NCBI GenBank assembly: GCA_964641455.1
Contig: CAZXLH010000006.1
Location: 5,785-69,784, forward strand
DNA: 64,000 nt
Origin: DTU015 sp964641455
Lineage (GTDB): Bacteria; Bacillota; Sulfobacillia; Fermentithermobacillales; Fermentithermobacillaceae
Reading direction: 5' to 3'
The position numbers were made by a program, and so were the translations under genes. Below are positions 33,338-41,393 of this stretch, piece after piece. The notes under the pieces are model-generated. The model did not search any database and was not told the DNA's origin. It was given only the letters and a program-made list of their open reading frames with translations. Within the stretch, counting starts at the first letter, position 1, and each line of letters begins with the position of its first letter.

Positions 33338-34333
33338 GTGTCACAGATACTCGGTCATGTTGCTTACACTGCATTTGAACATGGTGCTTCGTATCTGCAT
33401 GTCATAAGGGACAGCAGGCCTTTTGCCAGAATAGGGCTAAATCCGCCAGAGCCCTTTGGCGAACTTGTAATCACCCAACGGCAAATACACCAGTTTATTG
33501 ACAATAATGCCCCTGCATTCCAGCAGCAACATTTTGACTCTTTTGGGTTTGCGCGGTTTGCCTTTTCTCTGCAAAAAGGAGCCAGATGCAGGGTGGATGT
33601 GGTGAACAGCGTAAAAGGCCCTTCGCTCACCATGCATATGTTACACGGTACTTTGCCGTCTCTTGATAGCCTTCATCTTGCTGAAACTGTTGGCAATTTT
33701 AAAGGTATGGACAAAGGTTTGTTTTTGGTTTGCGGGAAACCTCGTTCAGGAAAAAGCACTACTATGGCTTCTTTGGTGCACGAGATTAATCTGTCCCAAG
33801 GCAAATACATTCTCTGGATTTCTGATACAGCTGAATATTTGTTCGATTCCAATAGATCTTTTGTTACTCAGGTAGACCTTTCAAGTTTACGCAAACCGGA
33901 TACGAAGGCCGCAGACTTGATTCGTGTTTTGGGGCCTGACGTTATTGCTCTCGATATACCCTTAAACGAACCTATTGTCAGGCAGGCTGTTTTGGCTGCT
34001 CACAATGGATCTCAAGTTGTCTTAACTACACAATGCTCCAGTACTGCTAAAGGGTTGGAGATGGTTGTCAATTCAGTAAGCTCCGGTTTACGCCAAGAGT
34101 TTCTCGACGAGTTGTCCCAGGTTTTTCAAGGTGCAGTTTACCAAGAACTCATGCAAGGCACAGAATCGATTGTTCCCGTTACCGAAGTCTTGATCGGAAT
34201 TCAACCGGTAAAGAACCTGCTAAGGTCAGGCAAAATTTCACAGATTGCAGATATGATTCCTGCCGGCGCAAAGTACGGAATGGAGACTTTGGAAAGCAGC
34301 AAACAATGTTTATCCGGAAAAGGGCTTATCTAA
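33338..34333 (+). CDS. PilT/GspE-like ATPase with degenerate Walker B and His box
   Basis: 331 residues, aligned with PilT-type ATPases: N-terminal domain with EHGASYLHVI, then Walker A CGKPRSGKST (about 132-141), an Asp-box-like DTAEYLFDS, then PDVIALDIPLNEPIVRQAVLAAHNG. In PilT the Walker B region reads ILVGEMRD with the catalytic Glu; here it is IALDIPLN. The His box TLHT is TTQC. ATP binding is likely but hydrolysis doubtful. GTG 33338 is preferred (AGGAG 8 nt upstream); ATG 33332 and TTG 33320 are alternatives. No pilin or PilC gene is nearby. The LuxR-type gene follows after 51 nt. Confidence 0.72.
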   Translation: MSQILGHVAYTAFEHGASYLHVIRDSRPFARIGLNPPEPFGELVITQRQIHQFIDNNAPAFQQQHFDSFGFARFAFSLQKGARCRVDVVNSVKGPSLTMHMLHGTLPSLDSLHLAETVGNFKGMDKGLFLVCGKPRSGKSTTMASLVHEINLSQGKYILWISDTAEYLFDSNRSFVTQVDLSSLRKPDTKAADLIRVLGPDVIALDIPLNEPIVRQAVLAAHNGSQVVLTTQCSSTAKGLEMVVNSVSSGLRQEFLDELSQVFQGAVYQELMQGTESIVPVTEVLIGIQPVKNLLRSGKISQIADMIPAGAKYGMETLESSKQCLSGKGLI

Positions 34334-34384
34334 GCGGGCTTATCTTCGATTATACAGATGAGACCTTTTCACTGGAGGCATTTT

Positions 34385-35068
34385 ATGCTAAATGTTCTAA
34401 TTGCACTGGAGAAACCTTTATGGCGGAAAGGGTTTCAAACTGTTTTCCACGCCAAGGATAGCGTTCGTCTGTGGTACATCAATCCAACTCAGGCAAACTT
34501 ATCACAATTTCCGGCAATAAATTGTGATGTTGTAGTGTTTGGTTGTAGCAACGATGATATGCAATCAACTTTGCGTACTCTGTCCCAATTTCGAAAAAGA
34601 TATGCCCAATCGGGATTTGTGTTAATGGCCGATGATTTTGGATATTGGAGTATTGCCAGGTTTCATCACGTTGGAGTGTCTGCGTTCGTCGATGAACATG
34701 CCACTAATGAGCAATTTCTTGCAGCTGTCTTGGCAGCTGCAAGAAATGATTTATACATTTCGTCACGACTTGCCAGGAAATTGCCATCTCACACAGCGCC
34801 GCTTATTGATGAACTATTTGAAAAATCCGAAGTTACGGTTTGCGATATTGGCAAACTTAGTGAAAGGGAAATGGAAATTCTTAAACTTGTTGCGCGTGGC
34901 ATGTCAAATAGGTCAATAGCTGAGGAATTGTTTATTAGTGAAAAAACCGTTAAAAATCACCTGTACAGCGCATATAAGAAATTGGGAGTCCGGGATCGGA
35001 CTCAAGCAGCCATGGCGATCGTAAAGAGCCTTTTGTTATTCAAAAATAGGCCTTTTGGTCCTACATAA
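34385..35068 (+). CDS. LuxR-family regulator with non-canonical receiver domain
   Basis: 227-residue protein of NarL/FixJ layout. The C-terminal helix-turn-helix is intact: LSEREMEILKLVARGMSNRS, then IAEELFISEKTVKNHLYSAY and KLGVRDRTQA (about 162-213). The N-terminal half looks like a receiver by length and hydrophobic pattern (LNVLIALEKPLWRKGFQ, CDVVVFGCSNDD), but the early acidic pair is absent and the phospho-Asp position after DVVVF is Gly. It is probably not regulated by phosphorylation. The ATG at 34385 has GGAGG 7 nt upstream; the frame open from 34358 overlaps this site. Followed by a strong terminator. Confidence 0.82.
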   Translation: MLNVLIALEKPLWRKGFQTVFHAKDSVRLWYINPTQANLSQFPAINCDVVVFGCSNDDMQSTLRTLSQFRKRYAQSGFVLMADDFGYWSIARFHHVGVSAFVDEHATNEQFLAAVLAAARNDLYISSRLARKLPSHTAPLIDELFEKSEVTVCDIGKLSEREMEILKLVARGMSNRSIAEELFISEKTVKNHLYSAYKKLGVRDRTQAAMAIVKSLLLFKNRPFGPT

Positions 35069-35152
35069 AATTGTGTCTCGGTTCGATTATGTAAATGAGA
35101 TGTTTATGGTTGCCGCAGATCACCCCCCGAGATGCGACAGCTAATTATTTGG

Positions 35153-35180
35153 GCCCAGGGGTTATCCCTGGGCTTTTTCT
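35153..35180 (+). terminator. Intrinsic terminator after the LuxR-type gene
   Basis: GCCCAGGG (35153-35160) and CCCTGGGC (35166-35173) form an 8-bp GC-rich stem with a 5-nt loop, followed by TTTTT. It is a textbook intrinsic terminator about 85 nt after the stop codon. Confidence 0.93.
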
Positions 35181-35214
35181 CTTTGGTAATCTATAATCTA
35201 GGTATAATCGGTAT

Positions 35215-35242
35215 TTGTGCTGCAAACTTGGTGAGCTATACT
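35215..35242 (+). promoter_or_regulatory. Candidate promoter upstream of trpS
   Basis: TTGTGC at 35215-35220 and TATACT at 35237-35242 are 16 nt apart. It follows the terminator at 35153-35180 and would give a leader of about 330 nt before trpS. Two other TATAAT sequences (35192 and 35203) are nearby, so the exact start is uncertain. Confidence 0.4.
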
Positions 35243-35289
35243 ATAAGAATGATTGTTTTGGGCCGGAAATTTGGAAAACGGTAAGGTTA

Positions 35290-35463
35290 CTATGGGAAAA
35301 ATCCGTGATAAAAGAAATAGTAGAGAGCTATGCATGTAGAACTTACGGCAAGAGCAAATGACCAAACAGCGCCTGCCCGGTTATCTTGCTTTAGCAATAC
35401 CCAGGACCAAGACAGTGTGTAGATACCTATAATAATTGAGATGATAATTCCAATTACATGCAT
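35290..35463 (-). CDS. Possible 57-residue membrane protein, unrecognised
   Basis: Open frame on the minus strand in the 508-nt space between the LuxR-type gene and trpS. The product has two hydrophobic segments, about 3-24 (VIGIIISIIIGIYTLSWSWV) and about 33-53 (VWSFALAVSSTCIALYYFFY), joined by the polar loop KQDNRAG, i.e. a helical hairpin. A stop lies 6 codons upstream in frame, so ATG 35463 is the only ATG start. No good ribosome site precedes it, which lowers confidence. The residue composition is far from what random AT-rich sequence would give. No family recognised. Confidence 0.42.
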   Translation of the reverse strand: MHVIGIIISIIIGIYTLSWSWVLLKQDNRAGAVWSFALAVSSTCIALYYFFYHGFFP

Positions 35464-35576
35464 AATGGTATAGTGTGTTTAAACGTGAAACCAAATTCAT
35501 CAATTATTGTAAAATGTAAATATATGCAGCAGCTGAAGAAAACTTAAAGGTTAGCATTGCGATAGGAGGGCAAACT

Positions 35577-36587
35577 TTGAAAAAAGCATTTTCGGGCGTC
35601 CAGCCGTCAGGAAACTTGCACTTGGGAAACTACTTTGGCGCAATCAAAAGATTTACTCAACTTCAAGACAATTACGATTGCTTCTATTGCATAGTGGATC
35701 TTCATGCAATAACCGTGTACCAAGATCCGATACAGTTGGGCCGGCAGATTAAGCAGACTGCGCTTTACTATCTTGCTGCAGGGCTCGATCCTGAAAAAGC
35801 TACTTTATTTATTCAATCAGACGTGTCTTGTCATGCAGAACTTGCATGGCTGCTTCAGTGCGTTTCTACTTTCGGTGAATTATCGAGAATGACTCAGTTT
35901 AAAGATAAGTCTGAAGGCAAAGAGTCTGTATCGGCCGGGCTGTTTACATATCCAGTGTTAATGGCAGCAGACATTCTGTTGTACGATGCTGACGTTGTTC
36001 CGGTAGGGGAAGATCAAAAGCAACACGTGGAGCTTTGCAGGGACGTTGCAGAGCGGTTTAACAGCCGTTACGGACACACTTTTAAAGTGCCTGAACCTTT
36101 AATACCAGAGTTCGGAGCCAGAATAAAATCGCTTCAAGATCCACACAAGAAGATGTCTAAGTCTGATCCTAATCCATTGGGTTATATAAGCCTTTCTGAT
36201 TCTAAAGATCAAATTGTTAAGAAAGTGCGAAGGGCGGTTACAGATTCAGGGCGTGACATAGTATATACCCCTGAAGACAAACCTGCAGTGGCTAATCTCA
36301 TGACAATATTTTCGCTGTGTACAGGCAAGAGTTTTTCTGAGATTGAAAAGCATTTTGAAGGCAGAGGATATGCTGATTTCAAAAAGGAACTTGCTGAGGT
36401 AATTATTCACGAACTTGCACCAATACAAAAGCGATACAAGCAATATGATGATTCAGGAGAACTTTGCAACATATTGAAACAAGGAGCCGGGCGGGCGAAC
36501 CAAGTCAGCTCCGGTGTACTTAAACGCGCCAAGCAGAAAATGGGCCTGTCACTGCTGATTGATCCGTTTGGCAGGAAATTGTCATGA
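35577..36587 (+). CDS. trpS: Tryptophanyl-tRNA synthetase
   Basis: Class I synthetase of 336 residues that charges tRNA-Trp. The start is SGVQPSGNLHLGNYFGAI, with the HIGH-type motif HLGN at about 14-17; the KMSKS motif is KKMSKSDPN near 196, and VGEDQKQHVELCRDVAERFN near 142 is the tryptophan/ATP site region. The TTG start at 35577 has GGAGGG 7 nt upstream. The long leader before it shows no T-box core, so tryptophan control by T-box is not supported. Confidence 0.97.
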   Translation: MKKAFSGVQPSGNLHLGNYFGAIKRFTQLQDNYDCFYCIVDLHAITVYQDPIQLGRQIKQTALYYLAAGLDPEKATLFIQSDVSCHAELAWLLQCVSTFGELSRMTQFKDKSEGKESVSAGLFTYPVLMAADILLYDADVVPVGEDQKQHVELCRDVAERFNSRYGHTFKVPEPLIPEFGARIKSLQDPHKKMSKSDPNPLGYISLSDSKDQIVKKVRRAVTDSGRDIVYTPEDKPAVANLMTIFSLCTGKSFSEIEKHFEGRGYADFKKELAEVIIHELAPIQKRYKQYDDSGELCNILKQGAGRANQVSSGVLKRAKQKMGLSLLIDPFGRKLS

Positions 36588-36593
36588 GATAGA

Positions 36594-36622
36594 TTGCCAA
36601 GAATTGTAACATTTGATATAAT
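36594..36622 (+). promoter_or_regulatory. SigA promoter of comM-yraN
   Basis: TTGCCA at 36594-36599, a 17-nt spacer and a perfect TATAAT at 36617-36622. It lies in the 142-nt space after trpS and about 100 nt before the comM start. Confidence 0.75.
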
Positions 36623-36729
36623 CTTGTCGAGGCGCGTTGTATTAGGTTTCCAATAGCCTATGCGTCATCAGCATAGAACATCAAATAACCAGCCAGGCAA
36701 TATTATTAACTGACCGGGGGTATATTTAA

Positions 36730-38256
36730 TTGTTTTCTTCCGTGTTAAGTGCAACTGTGTCTGGCGTAGAGGGGTTCTGTGTAATAGTCGAGATTGACGT
36801 ATCCGGCGGTTTGCCCTGCCTTGAAATAGTGGGTATGCCTGCTGTTTCAGTAAAGGAAGCCAAACACCGGGTTCGATCTGCCATTAGAAACTCAGGTTTC
36901 ACCATTCCGTCAAGAAAAATCATTGTGAATTTGGCCCCGGCCGGCCTTCATAAAGAAGGGACGCAACTTGATTTGGCAATGGCGGTATCTCTCCTGGTTG
37001 CGTCCCGTCAAATCTCTGATACTTCTCGAACCAGGGATTACGGTTTTCTTGGTGAACTCGCTTTAGATGGAAGCATTAGGCCTGTTCCGGGAGTGCTTGC
37101 AATGGTGTTGGCTATGTATGAATCCGGCCGGAAGGGAGCTGTAATTCCATTAGACAATCAAGGGGAAGTATCATTTTTAGAAGGGTTCGACATAAGAGCA
37201 GCCAAGACTCTTGCTCAAGTGGCGGATTTTGTAAATAACAAAGCATCTCTGCCTTGCCCTTCAAAATTGTCACCAAGCAATCAAGTTAACGCCACCACTC
37301 AATCATATTATCAACACATTAAGGGCCAACTTGCAGCCAAAAGGTCACTTGAGGTTGCTGCTGCCGGAGAGCACAACATACTTATGGTTGGACCGCCAGG
37401 AGCGGGAAAAAGCCTGCTCGCCAGGGCATTGCCTGAAATAATACCTGATTTGGCTTTAGATGAAGCAATTACTGTAACCAAAATTCATAGTGTTGCAGGA
37501 TTGCTTGCAGAGGGTAGCGGGCTTCTAAAGAGGCGGCCCTTTCGGTCTCCCCACCATACGATAACACCTGCTGCTATGATAGGAGGGGGAATCAATCCAA
37601 AACCCGGGGAAATAACACTTGCTCACAGAGGGGTGCTGTTTCTCGATGAGTTTCCCCAATTTTCACCTGCCAACATTAATGCACTTCGGCAACCCCTGGA
37701 AGACGGGGTGGTAACCATTACCCGAACCAAGGGAACATATCGTTTCCCTTGTCAGATCCTACTGGTGGCAGCAATGAATCCGTGCCCATGTGGGTTCCGT
37801 AACAGTGATACGCAAAGCTGCACCTGCACTGAATACCAAAGAAGACAGTATGTGTCCAAGGTCAATGGTCCTCTTTTGGACAGAATCGATATCTACATAC
37901 CGGTGCAGAGGGTACATGTTGAAGAACTGGCCAGGGCATCTTCTGCGGTAGAGGGTAGCGATTCAGTAAAACAAAGAATCAGCATAGCCAGGGATTTACA
38001 AAGAAAGCGGCTTAAAAACACACAGAAGCTAACCAACTCCCAGATGGGCCCAAAGGAATTATCAACTTTGCTTAGCATTTCAAGCGATGCAAGGAAATTG
38101 TTGCTTGACGCCTATAGCAAAATGAAGCTTTCTGCCAGGGCATATTACAGGGTGATTCGGGTAGCAACATCAATAGCCGATCTTGCCCGGTCTGCAAGAA
38201 TAGAAGAAGAACACGTAGCAGAGGCTCTGTCTTACAGGCAGCGGATTCTTGAATGA
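36730..38256 (+). CDS. comM: YifB/ComM family Mg-chelatase-like AAA+ ATPase
   Basis: 508-residue AAA+ protein. A Lon-like N-domain (IVEIDVSGGLPCLEIVGMPA) leads to the ATPase core with Walker A GPPGAGKS near 219, Walker B VLFLDEF near 300, the zinc-like cluster CPCGFRNSDTQSCTCT near 353, and a C-terminal lid (ARAYYRVIRVATSIADL). ComM is a branch-migrating helicase that aids integration of transforming DNA in proteobacteria; Bacillota homologues are presumed similar. The neighbour dprA-type gene further along the window also belongs to DNA uptake. The TTG start at 36730 has a GGGGG site upstream and a good promoter at 36594. Confidence 0.93.
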   Translation: MFSSVLSATVSGVEGFCVIVEIDVSGGLPCLEIVGMPAVSVKEAKHRVRSAIRNSGFTIPSRKIIVNLAPAGLHKEGTQLDLAMAVSLLVASRQISDTSRTRDYGFLGELALDGSIRPVPGVLAMVLAMYESGRKGAVIPLDNQGEVSFLEGFDIRAAKTLAQVADFVNNKASLPCPSKLSPSNQVNATTQSYYQHIKGQLAAKRSLEVAAAGEHNILMVGPPGAGKSLLARALPEIIPDLALDEAITVTKIHSVAGLLAEGSGLLKRRPFRSPHHTITPAAMIGGGINPKPGEITLAHRGVLFLDEFPQFSPANINALRQPLEDGVVTITRTKGTYRFPCQILLVAAMNPCPCGFRNSDTQSCTCTEYQRRQYVSKVNGPLLDRIDIYIPVQRVHVEELARASSAVEGSDSVKQRISIARDLQRKRLKNTQKLTNSQMGPKELSTLLSISSDARKLLLDAYSKMKLSARAYYRVIRVATSIADLARSARIEEEHVAEALSYRQRILE

Positions 38257-38271
38257 TAGGCCAAAAAGCAA

Positions 38272-38709
38272 ATGTACCTTGGGGGGAAGGCAATAAACAA
38301 CCGCAAAATCAGTTCCCGGGATCTTGGTTTTATTATAGAAGAAGAAGCATGTAAGTATCTAAGACGCAATCAGTACCGTATCCTTTATCGAAATTTTTTC
38401 TCGCGGTACGGTGAAATCGATATTATTGCAATGCACGCAGCCACTCTTGTTTTTGTTGAAGTTCGATATAGAAAGCCAGGTTCTCTTGTAACGGCTGCAG
38501 AATCAATTGATTCAAGGAAAATTCGCCGGTTGAAGCTCGCAATACGTGATTTTCTGTTTAGGTACAGTGAGATTGCCAATCAATGCAACAGTATTCGTGT
38601 GGACTTATGCGCTGTATCAACCTCAATTTCCAAACAAACCATAGGGGATAACGGGATAGAACCTAAACCTCTGGAATTTGAAATAATAAAGGGGATATTT
38701 GAGTTCTGA
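38272..38709 (+). CDS. yraN: YraN family endonuclease-like protein (UPF0102)
   Basis: 145-residue protein with the restriction-endonuclease-like core: RDLGFIIEEEACKYLRRNQYRILYRN, then RYGEIDIIA (Asp of the motif) and FVEVRYRK, where the common EVK is EVR. UPF0102 proteins are predicted Holliday-junction or repair nucleases without settled function. It follows comM by 15 nt, the usual pairing. The ATG at 38272 is used although the only strong G-rich stretch (GGGGGGAAGG) lies just after it, so the true start could be slightly downstream at a non-ATG codon. Its last 80 nt overlap the minus-strand remnant described next. Confidence 0.88.
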   Translation: MYLGGKAINNRKISSRDLGFIIEEEACKYLRRNQYRILYRNFFSRYGEIDIIAMHAATLVFVEVRYRKPGSLVTAAESIDSRKIRRLKLAIRDFLFRYSEIANQCNSIRVDLCAVSTSISKQTIGDNGIEPKPLEFEIIKGIFEF

Positions 38710-39134
38710 TTTAGGGCTTATTGCAACTTTAGCTAGAGCTCTCGAACTTTGCATACTCTGTTTCTGTGCCAACCCAAGGCTTAACGCTAACTGCCCACCG
38801 TTAAACAAGGCATTCAGAAATGCACTGGAGCCGAAGATAAACTGAGATACCATACCTGGTACGCCTGCAAGCATAGCCAAAGGAAGGCCATGGCAATAAA
38901 GCGCTGCAACCAAAAGAGGCCACGTTGCGTGTATCTGGGCTTTTGAGGGCTGCCTAATTTTATAGTTAAAACCTACGATTCTTTGAAGCAGCGCTTGGCT
39001 CGTTCAACAATCATTCCTCCAAAGGTGCCACGGAAAGTACATTGTTTCATGGCAGTTTCAAATTGGCGCCAAGAGATGGTTTCTGTATTGATATCGAAGA
39101 TTTTGGGGTATGGTGTTATAGAGATTGCTTGATT
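38710..39134 (-). pseudogene. Probable frameshifted remnant of an unrecognised gene
   Basis: This 441-nt space between yraN and the MATE gene has no intact gene, but two adjacent minus-strand frames look coding. Upstream, 39134 down to a TAG at 38973 reads ISITPYPKIFDINTE, WRQFETAMKQC, GTFGGMIVERAKRCF. From about 39010 the next frame continues as TSQALLQRIVGFNYKIRQPS, HATWPLLVAALYCHGLPLAM, and GVPGMVSQFIFGSSAFLNAL down past 38710. Together they look like one protein of about 140 residues broken by a frameshift. Neither part has a ribosome site. No family is recognised, so this is a structural inference. Confidence 0.4.
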
Positions 39135-39150
39135 TTAGTAATCTACGTTG

Positions 39151-40509
39151 TTATTCTTCCTGACGCTGTGGCCCATGGGTTACAACTACTTTATCTTTCC
39201 ACTTGCCGGTTAGGTAGTAACCGGTGCTTAGCGTTAGGCCTGCTATCCATCCTGTGGGCATTGCCCACCAAATCCCGTCAGGGCTCATCAGGCGCCTTGA
39301 AAACAGATACGCTGCAGGTACCCGGACTATAAGCTGTGAGATCAATGTAAAGATCATAGTGATTGACGTGGCGCCTGCACCTCGTAAAACTCCGTTGGTA
39401 ACAAACATTGCACCAAAGGGGATGTAAAAGAAACTGACAATCGAAAGGTAACGTCCCCCAATAGCGAGTACTTGGGGATCGGTGTTGAAAATACCTATTA
39501 GCGATTCCTTGAAAATCAAAGCAACTATTGTAAAAACCAAAGCAATTGAACAAGCCATGATTAATGCTGCGTGGTATCCTTTGCGTACTCTGTCAGGCTT
39601 ATTGGCACCAAGGTTTTGGCCAGTAAAAGACGATAAGGCAGCCGACAAGTTCATAGCCGGCATTGATGCAAATGAGTCAATTCTACCTGCTACGGTATAG
39701 GCGGCCAGAACATCTTTGCCAAACTCATTTACTAAGGATTGAAGAGATAACATTCCGATAGATACAAGGGTTTGCTGTACTCCTGAGGGAAGCCCTATTT
39801 TGACGCTCAAGCCCAGGATCTCTGTGTCGAATTGCATGTTTTTGGGACTGATATCGAAAATGTCAAACTTGCGCCTCAGATACCATAAAGCCGTAATGAA
39901 CGACACACTCTGGGCAATAACGGTTGCCCATGCAGCGCCGGCGACTCCTAAGCCCAAGTAAATAATGAAAATCAGGTCCAAGGCTATGTTGACCAAGGTG
40001 GCCAAGATTAAGAAGTAGAGGGGAGTTTTAGAGTCTCCCAAACCTCTTAATATGGCACTAATGGTATTGTATCCGAACGTTACAATTGATCCTGCAAGAA
40101 TTATGTTCAAGTACGTTTGGGCCTGAGGCAACACATCTTGGGGTACCTTGAGAAACCTTAGGAACTTGCCTGACAGCGCAAGGCCGATTGCCGTTACGCA
40201 TAAGGAGGCAAAGAAAAGGAAAATAAAAGTAGTGTCTACGGTTTTTTTGACCTGTTCCATATTTTTTGCACCGTAATATTGGGCAATCAGAATAGTCGCT
40301 CCCATGCTTATGCCCATAGTTAAAGCAACGAGCATAAACATTATTGGGAAACTGGCTCCGACTGCGGCCAAAGCTTCCTTGCCCAGGTATCGCCCGACTA
40401 TCATGCTGTCTATTGTATTGTATAATTGCTGAAAAATGTTTCCGAGCAACATCGGAAGAGAAAAGGTAAGTATGAGTTTGGCCTCGTTACCTGTAGTCAG
40501 ATCTTTCAT
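39151..40509 (-). CDS. MATE family efflux transporter
   Basis: 452-residue membrane protein of the multidrug and toxin extrusion family. It begins MKDLTTGNEAKLILTFSLPM, the standard N-terminus, and continues with LFQQLYNTIDSMIVGRYLGK-type helix 1-2 sequence (here IFQQLYNTIDSMIVGRYLG), AVGASFPIMF, and a second half with FGKDVLAAYTVAGRIDSFA. Twelve hydrophobic helices are evident. MATE exporters use Na+ or H+ to expel cationic compounds; the substrate here is unknown. ATG 40509 is preferred to the TTG one codon earlier because AAGGTGA lies at proper spacing. It heads away from the methyltransferase upstream with a gap of 82 nt. Confidence 0.93.
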   Translation of the reverse strand: MKDLTTGNEAKLILTFSLPMLLGNIFQQLYNTIDSMIVGRYLGKEALAAVGASFPIMFMLVALTMGISMGATILIAQYYGAKNMEQVKKTVDTTFIFLFFASLCVTAIGLALSGKFLRFLKVPQDVLPQAQTYLNIILAGSIVTFGYNTISAILRGLGDSKTPLYFLILATLVNIALDLIFIIYLGLGVAGAAWATVIAQSVSFITALWYLRRKFDIFDISPKNMQFDTEILGLSVKIGLPSGVQQTLVSIGMLSLQSLVNEFGKDVLAAYTVAGRIDSFASMPAMNLSAALSSFTGQNLGANKPDRVRKGYHAALIMACSIALVFTIVALIFKESLIGIFNTDPQVLAIGGRYLSIVSFFYIPFGAMFVTNGVLRGAGATSITMIFTLISQLIVRVPAAYLFSRRLMSPDGIWWAMPTGWIAGLTLSTGYYLTGKWKDKVVVTHGPQRQEE

Positions 40510-40591
40510 CAATTCACCTTGATTAGTGCTTGCCTACGTAATCTTAGCCTATGCGAATTGCAGATTCAAGCAGCCTTATGCCAAACTGATC

Positions 40592-41380
40592 TTATCGAGG
40601 TAACCTGCAAAAGAATACCATTTCCGTTGAATCAGGCCCTATAGGAGAATTCTCAAGCAAAGTTCCTTGTTCGTGAAAAACTTCCAGCCCAGAGAATTCG
40701 AGAATCAGCTTCAACTCTCTTGGGAAAAAGTAGGCCATAGTGGCAGAGCAATTGGCTTTTCTCAGCATGTTGCCTTTGTTATCATATTCTTTAAGATAAA
40801 CAGAGTTATGTTCCAATTGATGAATAAAATCGTAGGTGCTTGTGAGCCTGTTTACAATTTTAGTTCCTGTAAGTGGATGCTCAAACGTAAATATTCTTTC
40901 GACGCGGTTTATATAGACCATGTACGGAATGTCAGGAATGCTATTATCCAGAATAAATACACCTTTTGGTTTGAGATGGTTTTTAACACAACCAAGGGCC
41001 TGCTTGAGCTTAGGCGGTTCGCAAAAGTGGTTAATCATATTACAAGGCGCAATTATGAGGTCGAACTTTTTGCCAAGGTCGAGTTGGCTGATATCTTGAT
41101 TTACAATGGCAACCCTTGATTTCAATACTTCATTTTCGAGGTTGATTTTGGCAAGGCAACGTGCAATCATATCGTCAGATAAGTCCACTCCTGTAACATT
41201 GCAACCGGCTTTTGCCAAAGGTACAAGTATTCGTCCTGTGCCCGAGCCCAGCTCAAGAATGTCAGGGCCGTAGGTTTGGCCAAATTTTACATATGAATCT
41301 ACGTCAGATAATCCCGCGTGTAGTATGTCATAAAACTCGGCGAAAAAACCACTGTACAGGGAAACATCATTTTGCTCCAT
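40592..41380 (-). CDS. Class I SAM-dependent methyltransferase
   Basis: 262-residue Rossmann-fold methyltransferase. Motif I is ILELGSGTGRILVPLAKAG (about 41-59), followed by VTGVDLSDDMI, an acidic post-II motif in IVNQDISQLDL and FDLIIAPCNMINHF as motif IV. The C-terminal part (SATMAYFFPRELKLILEFSG) is typical for methyltransferases of the type 11/25 groups. The substrate is unknown. ATG 41380 is chosen over the frame-open ATG 41410 because GAGGTGA lies 5 nt upstream and this start does not overlap rnhB, whose stop is at 41394. Confidence 0.85.
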   Translation of the reverse strand: MEQNDVSLYSGFFAEFYDILHAGLSDVDSYVKFGQTYGPDILELGSGTGRILVPLAKAGCNVTGVDLSDDMIARCLAKINLENEVLKSRVAIVNQDISQLDLGKKFDLIIAPCNMINHFCEPPKLKQALGCVKNHLKPKGVFILDNSIPDIPYMVYINRVERIFTFEHPLTGTKIVNRLTSTYDFIHQLEHNSVYLKEYDNKGNMLRKANCSATMAYFFPRELKLILEFSGLEVFHEQGTLLENSPIGPDSTEMVFFCRLPR

Positions 41381-41393
41381 GTTTTCACCTCGG

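Noticed and set aside
35069..35289. Plus-strand coding content between the LuxR-type gene and trpS
   Set aside because: Only the terminator and AT-rich promoter-like sequence are visible; short frames have no ribosome sites.
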